A stretch of 38,395 bases of DNA from Novosphingobium sp. (GCA_017987575.1 JAGNTK010000011.1:1-38395); one strand, 5' to 3'. Shown: positions 8,955 through 16,887, counted from the first letter of the stretch. The notes: a model not told the origin generated them from the sequence alone. Translations and numbers: made by a program.

Positions 8955-11900
8955 ATGTCCGAGCCCGAGGCCGAAGCTGCTGAACCCGAAGCGGAAGTCC
9001 CCCCGCCGCGCCGCAAAAAGCGCTGGCGGGTGCTGGGCGTGCTGGCCGCGCTGTTGCTCGGCGGACTGCTTTATGTCTGGTTCGCGCGCGAAGAATTAGC
9101 CGATACGGTCATCGCCGGGCAGATGGAGGATCTGGGCCTGCCTGGCACCTGGCAGGTCGAATCGGTCGGGACCGGCACACAGATCATCTCCAACATCGTG
9201 ATCGGTGATCCAGCGCGACCCGACCTGACGATTAAGCGTGCAATCGTCGAAACCACCCTGCATTTCGGCCTGCCAACCATCGACAAGGTGACGCTGGAAG
9301 AGGCCCGACTTTATGGCACCTACAAGGGCGGCCAGCTAAGCTTTGGTAAGCTAGACTCATTGATTTTCGCAAAGCGCGATGGCCAGAAGGGCCTGCCCGA
9401 TTTGGATCTTGCACTGATCGATGGCCGGGCCCGAGTCGAGACTGACTGGGGCTTAATCGGTGCCAAAGCCGAAGGGGACGGGAACCTGAAGAGCGGGTTT
9501 GTCGGCGCTTTGGCAGTAGCAGGCCCGCAAATGGCCTTTGCCGGGTGCAAGGCTGACCGGGCTAGCGCATTTGGCAAAGTCACCACCGCTGCGGGCAAGG
9601 CGCGGTTCGATGGGCCTGTGCGGCTGCAATCGCTGCGCTGCCCGGGCCAGGGGCTGGCACTCGGGACAAGCACTGTGCAACTCGGGGTCGAGCTGAACGA
9701 GACGTTCGATGCCGCCAAGGGAACCTATGCGCTGAACACCGGCGCGCTGGGCTGGCAGGGCTACCGGGCCGGCAAGACCGAGGGGAAGGGTGACTTTGCC
9801 TTTACCGGGGGCGAACTGGTGGCGTCCTATGCGCTGACCGGAAGCGCGGTCGATCTGGGCGGCGCCGGGGCAGGCACGCTGGTGCTGGACGGCACCTTAC
9901 GCAGCGAAGACCAGCTGGCGCGCTTCAATGGTGAAGGCTCCATCAAAGGCAGCAACCTGAAAGGCGGCAAGGCGCTGATCGATGGGTTAGCCGCACTCGA
10001 AACATCGGGCGAGGGGACGCTGCTCGTGCCTCTGGCCAAGCAATTGCGAGCTGCACTGGCGCGGGAAGAACGCGGATCGACGCTGCGGGCTGATTATGTG
10101 CTGCGGCAGACCGGAGCGATCACGCAGGTTACACTGCCTTTTGCCGAGCTGCGCGGTGGCACCGGAGCGCGGCTGCTAGGGTTGAGCAAGGTCGCGGTGG
10201 CGCTGGGAATGCGCGGCGGTCCGCGCTTTTCGGGTCGGTTTGTGACCGGCGGCGCGGGACTGCCGCAGATGGCGGGTGTGGCGGAGCGCAAGGGCGGCGG
10301 GATGACTGCGCGGTTTTCGCTTGCCGAATACCGCGCCGGCAGCGCCTCGGTCGCTTTGCCCGATTTGCGGCTGGTGCAACTGCCTGGAGGGCAGATCGGC
10401 TTTTCCGGCCGCGCGCTGGTTTCGGGGCCCTTGCCGGGCGGCGAAGTGCGCGGGCTCGACATGCCAGTGCAGGGCAACTGGAGCGAGCGCGACGGCTTGG
10501 CGATGTGGCGGCAATGCACCCCGGTCAGCTTTGACCGGCTGAAAGTGGGCAATCTGGCGCTGGCCGAACGCGGGCTGGTGCTGTGTCCCGGCAGTCAGGG
10601 CGCGATCCTGAAAAGCGATGGGCGCGGCACCCGGCTGGCGGCTGGGACGAGCGGGCTGAACCTGTCAGGCACACTCGGCACCACGCCGATCCGGCTGAAA
10701 AGTGGCGCGGTCGGGTTTGCCTATCCCGGCAAGCTGGTCGCCAAGGCGATCGACGTTTCGATGGGGCCTTTGGACAAACCAAGCACGCTGAAAGTGGCGC
10801 TGTTCACCGGCGATCTGGGCAAGGCCGTCACCGGACACTTCAGTGGGACCGAGCTAAAGCTGTTCGCCGTTCCGCTCGATATGAGCGAGATTGAGGGCGA
10901 TCTGCGCTTTGCCAACAATGATCTCGATATCACTGGCGCTTCGCTGCGAGTCACAGACCGCGAAAAACCCGCCAAATTTGAGCCGCTGATCGCCCGCGAT
11001 GGCACGCTGCAGCTGCGCTCCACCACTTTCACTGCGCAGGCCGTGCTGCGCGAACCCAAGAGCGACCGTGAAATCGTGCACACCAGCATCGCGCATGATC
11101 TCGACACCGGTGCTGGATTTGCCGACCTTAAGGTTCCGGGCATTGTGTTCGATGACAAGCTCCAACCGACCATGCTGACCTATGCGGCCCAAGGCGTGAT
11201 CGCGCTCGCCCAAGGGACGGTTACTGGCACCGGACGGATCGACTGGGACGAACGCAAGCTGACCAGCACAGGTCAGTTCAGCACCGACGGGCTCGATTTC
11301 GCTGCCGCCTTCGGCCCGGTCAAGGGCACCAAGGGAACCGTGGTCTTCACCGACTTGCTCGGTCTGGTCACTGCGCCCGATCAGCGCCTCACGCTCGCGA
11401 CCATCAACCCTGGGATTGAGGTGCATGAGGGCGAGCTGTCTTTCGAACTGAAGCCGGACCGGTTGCTGGTGGTCAACTGGGCGAAATGGCCGTTTATCGA
11501 CGGAGCGCTGGAATTGCTCCCGACCCGGATGGTGCTGGGCGCGGCCGAAGTGCGGCGCTTCACCATGAAGGTTACAGGGGCCAACATGGCTAAATTCGTC
11601 AACCAGCTCGAACTGTCCAATATCTCCGCCACCGGGATCTTCGATGGCACGCTGCCATTGGTGTTCGATGAAGAGGGCGGGCGGATTGAGGGCGGCCTGC
11701 TGGTCTCTCGCCCACCCGGCGGCAATGTCTCTTACGTTGGCGAACTGACCTACAAGGACCTGTCGACGATGGGCAATTTCGCTTTTCAGACGCTCCGCAG
11801 CCTTGATTTCACGCGGATGGAAATCGGACTGAACGGCCAGATCGACGGTGATATTCTCACCACCTTCCGGATCGCCGGGGTGCGCCAGGGACAGGGGACC

Positions 11901-12191
11901 AAGCGCAATTTCATCACGCGGCAGCTGGCCAAACTGCCGGTGCAGTTCAATATCAACATCAAGGCGCCGTTCTACCAACTCGTCACTTCGTTCAAATCGA
12001 TGTACGACGATGCTTATGTGCGCGATCCGCGCAGTCTTGGGCTGATCGATGCCGAAGGCAAGCGGCGGGATCCCAATGCGCCGATGCCCGATCCAAGCCC
12101 TGCGCCGACGCCAGCTTCTTTGCCGCCTGCGCCAGTAGCACCGCCGAAAAACGATGACATTCAGGATTCAGACAGCAGGACTACGCCATGA
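8955..12191 (+). CDS. ydbH: YdbH-family intermembrane lipid-transport (AsmA/TamB-like) protein
   Basis: A 1078-residue inner-membrane-anchored protein. Residues 1-22 are acidic then basic (PPPRRKKRWR), and a single membrane helix at about 24-43 anchors it. The rest is a long, beta-rich periplasmic chain typical of AsmA-like lipid grooves. The C-terminal 300 residues (ITGASLRVTDREKPAKFEPL, the GTGRIDWDERKLTSTGQF region and TFRIAGVRQGQGTKRNF) match the YdbH family. In E. coli, YdbH forms a periplasm-spanning phospholipid bridge with the lipoprotein YnbE, partly redundant with TamB and YhdP. Downstream ynbE and ydbL genes confirm the assignment. A Pro-rich tail follows the last domain. The ATG at 8955 is chosen; an in-frame ATG at 8913 would overlap the radC upstream region. 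Confidence 0.9.
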   Translation: MSEPEAEAAEPEAEVPPPRRKKRWRVLGVLAALLLGGLLYVWFAREELADTVIAGQMEDLGLPGTWQVESVGTGTQIISNIVIGDPARPDLTIKRAIVETTLHFGLPTIDKVTLEEARLYGTYKGGQLSFGKLDSLIFAKRDGQKGLPDLDLALIDGRARVETDWGLIGAKAEGDGNLKSGFVGALAVAGPQMAFAGCKADRASAFGKVTTAAGKARFDGPVRLQSLRCPGQGLALGTSTVQLGVELNETFDAAKGTYALNTGALGWQGYRAGKTEGKGDFAFTGGELVASYALTGSAVDLGGAGAGTLVLDGTLRSEDQLARFNGEGSIKGSNLKGGKALIDGLAALETSGEGTLLVPLAKQLRAALAREERGSTLRADYVLRQTGAITQVTLPFAELRGGTGARLLGLSKVAVALGMRGGPRFSGRFVTGGAGLPQMAGVAERKGGGMTARFSLAEYRAGSASVALPDLRLVQLPGGQIGFSGRALVSGPLPGGEVRGLDMPVQGNWSERDGLAMWRQCTPVSFDRLKVGNLALAERGLVLCPGSQGAILKSDGRGTRLAAGTSGLNLSGTLGTTPIRLKSGAVGFAYPGKLVAKAIDVSMGPLDKPSTLKVALFTGDLGKAVTGHFSGTELKLFAVPLDMSEIEGDLRFANNDLDITGASLRVTDREKPAKFEPLIARDGTLQLRSTTFTAQAVLREPKSDREIVHTSIAHDLDTGAGFADLKVPGIVFDDKLQPTMLTYAAQGVIALAQGTVTGTGRIDWDERKLTSTGQFSTDGLDFAAAFGPVKGTKGTVVFTDLLGLVTAPDQRLTLATINPGIEVHEGELSFELKPDRLLVVNWAKWPFIDGALELLPTRMVLGAAEVRRFTMKVTGANMAKFVNQLELSNISATGIFDGTLPLVFDEEGGRIEGGLLVSRPPGGNVSYVGELTYKDLSTMGNFAFQTLRSLDFTRMEIGLNGQIDGDILTTFRIAGVRQGQGTKRNFITRQLAKLPVQFNINIKAPFYQLVTSFKSMYDDAYVRDPRSLGLIDAEGKRRDPNAPMPDPSPAPTPASLPPAPVAPPKNDDIQDSDSRTTP

Positions 12192-12460
12192 ACAGCCAAG
12201 AATTGACCAACCGCGCCCGGCTTGCGACAATCCTGCCTATGCAGGGGAAACAAACCGGGAAACGGCGGTCGAGCCAAAGCGGCAATGCCGCGATGGTGAT
12301 GGTGATGAGCGGCGCGGTTGCGCTTTCGGGATGTGTATCGGTCAATGCACCGGACAAACCGATCGTGATCGAGCTCAACATCAACATCAAGCAGGAGGTC
12401 GTCTATCGGCTCGCGGCAGATGCCGGGAAGACGATTGACGAAAACTCCGGAGCATTTTGA
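12188..12460 (+). CDS. ynbE: YnbE-like outer-membrane lipoprotein
   Basis: A small lipoprotein whose conserved part, CVSVNAPDKPIVIELNINIK, matches YnbE. YnbE is the outer-membrane partner thought to stack onto YdbH and finish the intermembrane bridge. The lipobox is ALSGC, with Cys49 counted from the ATG at 12188. The start overlaps the ydbH stop (ATGA). That start leaves an unusually long, hydrophilic 48-residue region before the lipid-attachment Cys. An internal start, for example the ATG at 12239 or a Met nearer the hydrophobic stretch, could be the real one, though none has a clear Shine-Dalgarno. Identity is firm from sequence and context. Confidence 0.88.
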   Translation: MNSQELTNRARLATILPMQGKQTGKRRSSQSGNAAMVMVMSGAVALSGCVSVNAPDKPIVIELNINIKQEVVYRLAADAGKTIDENSGAF

Positions 12461-12468
12461 AGGACGGT

Positions 12469-12888
12469 ATGATGTTGAAGACTGTTGCCAAGTTCGCTTC
12501 CAAACACTCGCCTATGGCGCTGGTGGCTGGCACCCTCGCGCTCGGTGCACTGTCGCTGTCAGGCCCGGCCGCTGCGCAGCAACGCGATCCGGCCTATGCG
12601 GCTGCACGTGCCGCTGGGCAGGTGGGAGAGAAGATGGACGGCTACCTCGGCTTTCCAACCACGCCGAGCGCCGAAGTGCGGCGCATGGCCGACGACATCA
12701 ACATCAAGCGCCGGGCCATCTATGCGGAAAAGGCTGCTGAACAGCGCGCCACGGTTGAGCAATACGCTTTCACCACGGGCTGCCTGTTGATCTCGCGGAC
12801 CCAGCCGGGCGAAAAGTATCAGGCGCCTGACGGCACCTGGCAGACCCGCACTTCGGCGCCCCCGCTGCGCGATAGCCGCTGCCCGTAA
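12469..12888 (+). CDS. ydbL: YdbL family (DUF1318) periplasmic protein
   Basis: A 139-residue exported protein, the third member of the ydbH-ynbE-ydbL operon. The N-terminal hydrophobic segment ends in SGPAAAQ, a signal peptidase I-like site. The mature part has GQVGEKMDGYLGF followed by RRMADDINIKRRAIYAEKAAE, the DUF1318 core. A C-terminal extension with two Cys (TTGCLLIS and DSRCP) is present. In E. coli YdbL is proposed to act as a periplasmic modulator of YdbH-YnbE assembly. The ATG at 12469 (or the adjacent one at 12472) has AAGGA 4-7 nt upstream; a TTG at 12457 overlaps the ynbE stop but is less likely. Confidence 0.88.
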   Translation: MMLKTVAKFASKHSPMALVAGTLALGALSLSGPAAAQQRDPAYAAARAAGQVGEKMDGYLGFPTTPSAEVRRMADDINIKRRAIYAEKAAEQRATVEQYAFTTGCLLISRTQPGEKYQAPDGTWQTRTSAPPLRDSRCP

Positions 12889-12917
12889 ACTTAAACGGAC
12901 CAACACTGAAACACCGC

Positions 12918-12957
12918 GCGGGGCGGGGGGCTAATCGGCTCCTCGCCCCGCTGCTTT
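12918..12957 (+). terminator. Probable rho-independent terminator after ydbL
   Basis: GCGGGGCG at 12918-12925 pairs with CGCCCCGC at 12944-12951, with further weaker pairing inside. A TTTT run at 12954-12957 follows. It separates the ydb operon from the ATP synthase promoter. Confidence 0.6.
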
Positions 12958-12978
12958 TCCGCAGTGCAGCAGGCGCGG

Positions 12979-13007
12979 TTGACTTGCGCGGGCAGCCTTC
13001 CTAAAGG
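12979..13007 (+). promoter_or_regulatory. Predicted promoter of the atp F0 operon
   Basis: TTGACT at 12979-12984 and TAAAGG at 13002-13007 are separated by 17 bp and followed by a GC-rich GGCCGCGC discriminator. The same arrangement occurs before rpsA, rpsF and tRNA-Ala in this window. Transcription would begin about 95 bp before the atpI start. Confidence 0.55.
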
Positions 13008-13108
13008 GGCCGCGCGCAGCTTCCTTTGCCTTGGCAGAGGGCGGCTGCGCGCTAGTTTTTCCGGTCGGTTTGGCCCATTTGGGCACCCGTACCAAGCAGG
13101 GCTATCGC

Positions 13109-13423
13109 GTGACCGATTCGGGCGAAAATGGCGGCGGAGATAATCTCGACCGCAGGATCGCTGAAGCACAGGCGAAGCATACCCGCGGGATCAGTTCCGC
13201 CGAAGGCCGCGCCGAGACGCGCGGCTGGGCGGTCGGGATCGAATTCGTGGGGACCGTGCTGGTTTGCGGGTTTATCGGCTGGTCGTTTGATCGGTGGATG
13301 GGCTTCAAGACGCCCTGGGGCCTGATCGTGATGTTGCTGCTCGGCTTTGCTGCCGGAACGCGCCGCGCGATGCAGACTTCAGCCAGTTTTGACAGCGACC
13401 CCGGCAACGATCCGCAGCGCTGA
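13109..13423 (+). CDS. atpI: ATP synthase accessory protein I (AtpI/AtpZ)
   Basis: A small membrane protein of about 104 residues preceding the F0 genes, as atpI does in many alphaproteobacteria. A hydrophilic N-terminus (residues 1-40, with LDRRIAEAQAKH) leads into two membrane helices: GWAVGIEFVGTVLVCGFIGW, then WGLIVMLLLGFAAGTRRAM. AtpI is implicated in c-ring assembly and possibly Mg2+ supply. The GTG at 13109 is the likely start; a TTG at 13031 extends into the promoter-proximal leader and is less plausible. The stop is 11 bp before atpB. Confidence 0.85.
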   Translation: MTDSGENGGGDNLDRRIAEAQAKHTRGISSAEGRAETRGWAVGIEFVGTVLVCGFIGWSFDRWMGFKTPWGLIVMLLLGFAAGTRRAMQTSASFDSDPGNDPQR

Positions 13424-13434
13424 AGGAGTATTTC

Positions 13435-14184
13435 GTGGCCAATCCGATGGAGCAGTTCGCAGTCAAGACGATCAAGCCGCTTGAAGTAGCCGGCTATGAC
13501 GTCTCGTTCACGAACTCCTCGCTGTGGATGCTGATCGCGCTGGTCGCGATTTCGGCGTTCCTGTTCATCGGTACGGCGCGCCCGCAGCTGGTCCCCGGCC
13601 GGATGCAGGCGGCTACCGAATATCTCTATGATTTCGTACGAAAAATGCTCGACGAAAACGTCGGGCCTGAAGGTCGTCGGTTTGCGCCGCTGATCTTCTC
13701 GATCTTCATCTTCGTACTGGCCTGCAACCTGCTTGGCCTGATCCCGTGGGTTGGCGCCTTCACGCCGACCAGCCACGTCGTGGTCACCTTTGGTCTGGCG
13801 ATGATCGTTTTCGTGACGGTCTGCGTGGTCGGTTTCTGGCACCACGGTCTGCACTTTTTCAGCCTGTTCTGGCCAAAGGATGCAAACATCTTTCTGGGCG
13901 CGTTCGTGTTCACGATCGAATTCCTCAGCTTCCTGACCCGCCCGTTCACCTTGGCGATCCGGCTTTTCGCCAATATGACCGCCGGCCACGTGCTGCTGAA
14001 AGTGTTCGGCACTTTCGTGGTTACGCTCGGCTCGTTCGGGGCGCTGCCCTATGTTCTGGGTGCGCTGCCGCTTGTGGTGGTCGTGGCGCTGACCGCACTC
14101 GAAGTGCTGATTGCGGTCGTACAGGCCTATGTTTTCGCTTTGCTCGCCTCGTTGTATCTCAACGATGCGGTCAATCTCCACTAA
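13435..14184 (+). CDS. atpB: ATP synthase F0 subunit a
   Basis: The 249-residue proton-channel subunit that sits beside the c-ring. Multiple membrane helices are evident. The signature FLTRPFTLAIRLFANMTAGH contains the essential Arg (R176 here, equivalent to E. coli R210), and the last helix GLIAxx-type channel residues are present in the TALEVLIAVVQAYVFALL segment. The start is GTG at 13435 with GAAGGAG 7 nt upstream. Order atpI-atpB-atpE-atpF'-atpF without F1 genes is the split arrangement typical of alphaproteobacteria. Confidence 0.97.
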   Translation: MANPMEQFAVKTIKPLEVAGYDVSFTNSSLWMLIALVAISAFLFIGTARPQLVPGRMQAATEYLYDFVRKMLDENVGPEGRRFAPLIFSIFIFVLACNLLGLIPWVGAFTPTSHVVVTFGLAMIVFVTVCVVGFWHHGLHFFSLFWPKDANIFLGAFVFTIEFLSFLTRPFTLAIRLFANMTAGHVLLKVFGTFVVTLGSFGALPYVLGALPLVVVVALTALEVLIAVVQAYVFALLASLYLNDAVNLH

Positions 14185-14223
14185 GTTTTTTCAACAACAC
14201 TCTGTCTAACAAGGAATTTCATC

Positions 14224-14448
14224 ATGGATCCAGCATCTGCAAAAGTCATCGGCGCCGGTCTTGCCGCTATCGGTGCGGGCCTTGCCGCTATCGGCGTGGG
14301 TTCGATCTTCGGCCAGTACCTCAACGGTGCCGTGCGTAACCCGGAAGCCGACGCCAAGATGGGCGGCCGCCTGATCTTTGGTTTCGCTGTGACCGAAGCG
14401 CTTGGCCTGATCGCGGCAGTTGTCGCGCTGGCTCTGGCATTCGGCTGA
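14224..14448 (+). CDS. atpE: ATP synthase F0 subunit c
   Basis: The 74-residue rotor-ring subunit, a hairpin of two glycine/alanine-rich helices joined by the polar RNPEA loop (residues 38-42). The proton-binding carboxylate is Glu58 in FAVTEALGL, as in other alphaproteobacteria; the absence of the Na+-binding pattern suggests proton coupling. The first helix has a near-duplicate GLAAIGAGLAAIG segment. AAGGA lies upstream of the ATG. A strong hairpin follows the stop, before atpF'. Confidence 0.97.
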   Translation: MDPASAKVIGAGLAAIGAGLAAIGVGSIFGQYLNGAVRNPEADAKMGGRLIFGFAVTEALGLIAAVVALALAFG

Positions 14449-14454
14449 TTTAAG

Positions 14455-14479
14455 CGCCGGCCGGTAACCCCGGCCGGCG
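14455..14479 (+). promoter_or_regulatory. GC-rich hairpin between atpE and atpF'
   Basis: CGCCGGCCGG at 14455-14464 is a perfect 10-bp inverted match to CCGGCCGGCG at 14470-14479 with a 5-nt loop. No T-run follows, so it is not a standard terminator. It could protect the 3' end of an atpE-containing message or attenuate read-through, helping to give the excess of c over b subunits; that role is inference. Confidence 0.6.
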
Positions 14480-14510
14480 TTCCTCCCGCTCGTTTCAGGC
14501 AGGGACTACG

Positions 14511-14993
14511 ATGCCCCAGTTCGATTTCGCGACTGTCGCTTGGCCCCAGTTGGCCTGGCTCGCGCTGTTCTTCATTGTGCTCTACTTCGGTGTGGTCCGA
14601 ATGACCCTGCCCAAGCTGGGCAAGGTGATGGAACAGCGTGAAGACAAGATCGCTGGTGACCTCAGCGCAGCTCAGGCTGCCAAGGATACCGCCGATCAGG
14701 TCGATGCGCGCTATCACGCCGAAATGGACGCCAGCCGCGAACAGGCTCGGCAAGCGATCGCGGCGGCCAAGGCTGATGCAGCCAAGGCCAGCGAAGCGCG
14801 ACTCGCCACTGCGGCCACTGCGGCCGATGCCGAAATCGCCGGCGCTGAAGCCCGGATTGCCGAGGCCAGCGCCAAGGCTGAAGGGGCGCTGCGCGATGCC
14901 GCAGCGGAAAGCGCGCAAGCAATTGTCGCCAAGCTGACCGGGGTTGAGCCAGCGCTCGATGCCGCCAAGCAAAGCGTCGCGGCGCAGTTCTGA
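14511..14993 (+). CDS. atpF': ATP synthase F0 subunit b'
   Basis: A 160-residue peripheral-stalk subunit. One N-terminal membrane helix (about residues 10-30, WPQLAWLALFFIVLYFGVV) is followed by a long Ala/Glu/Lys-rich coiled coil. It is the first of two b-type subunits; alphaproteobacteria use a b/b' heterodimer. The KLGKVMEQREDKI segment right after the helix is characteristic of b'. The stop is 10 bp before the atpF start. Confidence 0.93.
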   Translation: MPQFDFATVAWPQLAWLALFFIVLYFGVVRMTLPKLGKVMEQREDKIAGDLSAAQAAKDTADQVDARYHAEMDASREQARQAIAAAKADAAKASEARLATAATAADAEIAGAEARIAEASAKAEGALRDAAAESAQAIVAKLTGVEPALDAAKQSVAAQF

Positions 14994-15003
14994 AGGCCGG
15001 ATC

Positions 15004-15543
15004 ATGACGAACACGCTCCTCATCCTCGCCGAAGCCGCTCACGGCGGTGAACACCATGAAGCGACCCTGCTTGGGCTGGGCGCTGAAGGCTGGGTCTACG
15101 TCGGCATCACGATCTTTTTCCTGATCGCGATTTTCAAGGTCAAGGCCCACAGGCAGATCCTCTCGGCGCTCGACGCGCAGATCGCCGAAACTCGCAAGTC
15201 GCTCGACGAAGCCCAGGCCATCCGCGCCGAAGCCGAAGCTCTGCTGACCAGCGCCAAGGCCCAGCAAGCTGCCAGCGCCAAGGAAGCCAAGGGCATCATC
15301 GCCCACGCGAGCCACGAAGCCGAAGCGATCATCGCCAAGGCCCAGGCCGATACCGCCGATCTGGTCGCCCGCCGCGAAAAGATGGCGCAAGACAAGATTT
15401 CCGCTGCCGAACGTACCGCCGTCGAAGCGCTCCGCGCCCAGACCGCCGCTGCTGCCGCCGGCGCTGCCCAATCACTGATTTCCGCGACCCACACCGCCAA
15501 GGCTGACAAGAGCCTGGTCGATGAGGCGATCGCCGGACTCTAA
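15004..15543 (+). CDS. atpF: ATP synthase F0 subunit b
   Basis: The 179-residue second stalk subunit. It has a short His/Glu-rich N-terminus (AAHGGEHHEA), a membrane helix at about residues 27-45 (EGWVYVGITIFFLIAIF) and a long alanine-rich coiled coil. The ATG at 15004 follows GAAGG at the end of atpF'. A frame extending to 14944 only overlaps atpF' coding sequence. This is the last gene of the operon, closed by a clear terminator at 15568-15595. Confidence 0.94.
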   Translation: MTNTLLILAEAAHGGEHHEATLLGLGAEGWVYVGITIFFLIAIFKVKAHRQILSALDAQIAETRKSLDEAQAIRAEAEALLTSAKAQQAASAKEAKGIIAHASHEAEAIIAKAQADTADLVARREKMAQDKISAAERTAVEALRAQTAAAAAGAAQSLISATHTAKADKSLVDEAIAGL

Positions 15544-15567
15544 TCGCTATTCCGAGCTGGAGAGGGG

Positions 15568-15595
15568 AAAGGGTGGCCTTCGGGCCGCCCTTTTT
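15568..15595 (+). terminator. Rho-independent terminator of the atp F0 operon
   Basis: AAAGGGTGGCC at 15568-15578, TTCG loop, and GGCCGCCCTTT at 15583-15593 form an 11-bp stem (one T-G pair). A run of five T begins at 15591. It lies 25 bp after the atpF stop. Confidence 0.93.
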
Positions 15596-15647
15596 CGTTG
15601 GTGGCACGGCGGGGTACATGTGGACCCACCTCAACCTTCTTTGCTCC

Positions 15648-15788
15648 GTCACCCTGAACTTGTTTCAGGGTCCATTTCTCGTTTCAGACTGAAGCATTGT
15701 GTCGATAGCGGCCACGCCGCCAGATCGCTCGCCCGACAGCGCTAAGAAATGCGCGGCGCAATGGACCCTGAAACAAGTTCAGGGTGAC
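15648..15788. repeat. Intergenic inverted-repeat element, family A, copy 2
   Basis: Perfect 27-nt inverted arms at 15648-15674 and 15762-15788, sharing the CCTGAACTTGTTTCAGG core with the element at 3711-3847. The 87-nt spacer is recognisably related to the spacer of that copy at both ends. It lies between the convergent ends of atpF and the quinone-oxidoreductase gene. Confidence 0.88.
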
Positions 15789-15816
15789 GAGAGATGCGGA
15801 GAACTCGGTTCTGTCC

Positions 15817-16791
15817 TTAAGGCTCCAACACAACCTTTCCGACGATCTCCCGCGCGGCCATCGCCGCAAATGCCTCGCGCCAGCGGTCCAGCGGCAGCAC
15901 GCGGTCGATGTGCGGGGTCAGCCTGCCCTCCGCTGCCAGCGCCAGCATCGCATCGCGGATCGCCTTGCCCCGCTCGGGAAAACGGCGGGCATATTCGCCG
16001 GCGCGGACGCCGACCACCGAGAAACCCTTGATCAGCGGGATGTTGGTGGAAATATCGGCAATTCGCCCGCCGGCAAAGCCGACCACCAGCAGCTTGCCGC
16101 CAAAGGCCACACAGCGGGTGCTTTCGTCGAACACGTCCCCACCGACCGGATCATAGACCAGATCGCACAGCGCCCCGCCGGTGATCTCAGCCACCTGTTC
16201 GCGGAACTTGCCCTGCGCCAACAGCACCGCGTCAGGCTGACAAGCAGCGCGCAAGGCCTCCAGCTTGGCCGGAGAGCCGCTGGCGGCGATCACGCGGGCG
16301 CCCAGCGCCTTGGCGAGGTCACAGGCCGCGAGGCCCACGCCGCCGGTCGCGCCGTGCACCAGTACCCATTGACCGGGTTTAATCCCGCCCAGTTCGACCA
16401 GCGCGGTATAGGCCGTGCCATAGGCCGCGCCGAGCGCCGCAGCGGTGGCAAAGCTCATGCCATCGGGGATCGGCCGCAGCGCAGTGGCATCGAGCGCGGC
16501 ATATTCGGCGAAGGTGCCGGTCTTTTGCCCGCCGAACACCCGGTCGCCGGGCTGGAGCGGGCCATCCGGATCGGCTTCCAACACCTCACCCGCCAGCTCC
16601 AATCCGAGCGTGAAGGGCAGCGCGGGCTTCATCTGGTATTCGCCCTTGGTCATCAGCGGATCAGGGAAGTTTAGCGAGGCTGCGCGGATGCGGACCAATA
16701 CCTGGCCGGGCTGGCGCTGGGGTTGCGGCACTTCGGCAAGTTGGACACCCGACAGGTCAGCGGAGAGCGCGTTGACAACAAGGGCTTTCAT
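15817..16791 (-). CDS. Quinone oxidoreductase-like MDR-family dehydrogenase
   Basis: A 324-residue medium-chain dehydrogenase/reductase of the zinc-free NADPH:quinone oxidoreductase branch. It has the GroES-like N-terminal domain (VLVRIRAASLNFPDPLMTKGEY) and a Rossmann domain with VHGATGGVG at about 145-153 binding NADPH. GTAYTALVE is the family hinge motif. No zinc-ligand Cys cluster is seen. The start is the ATG at 16791; the frame extends to 16836 only through an inverted repeat. Actual substrate (quinone, enoyl compound or other) is not determinable. Confidence 0.88.
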   Translation of the reverse strand: MKALVVNALSADLSGVQLAEVPQPQRQPGQVLVRIRAASLNFPDPLMTKGEYQMKPALPFTLGLELAGEVLEADPDGPLQPGDRVFGGQKTGTFAEYAALDATALRPIPDGMSFATAAALGAAYGTAYTALVELGGIKPGQWVLVHGATGGVGLAACDLAKALGARVIAASGSPAKLEALRAACQPDAVLLAQGKFREQVAEITGGALCDLVYDPVGGDVFDESTRCVAFGGKLLVVGFAGGRIADISTNIPLIKGFSVVGVRAGEYARRFPERGKAIRDAMLALAAEGRLTPHIDRVLPLDRWREAFAAMAAREIVGKVVLEP

Positions 16792-16808
16792 TCGGTCATT
16801 CCATACGT

Positions 16809-16873
16809 CCGTTCGTGTCGAGCGTAGTCGAGACACCGCGCACCAGTGTCTCGACTACGCTCGATACGAACGG
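16809..16873. repeat. Intergenic hairpin element, family B
   Basis: Arms of 28 nt at 16809-16836 and 16846-16873 are inverted copies with one mismatch, separated by 9 nt (core GTCGAGCGTAGTCGAGACAC). It lies in the short gap between gloB and the dehydrogenase gene, both on the minus strand. The transcript would form a very stable hairpin. Confidence 0.88.
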
Positions 16874-16887
16874 GAGGGGGGAGGGGG

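Noticed and set aside
10854-11978. A 374-codon open frame on the minus strand inside ydbH
   Set aside because: Shadow of ydbH. Composition is rich in His/Arg/Gln and no family motif is seen, while ydbH is supported by operon context.
13102-14181. A 359-codon minus-strand frame across atpI-atpB
   Set aside because: Antisense shadow; product is Asp/Arg/His-rich with no motif, whereas the plus-strand ATP synthase genes are certain.
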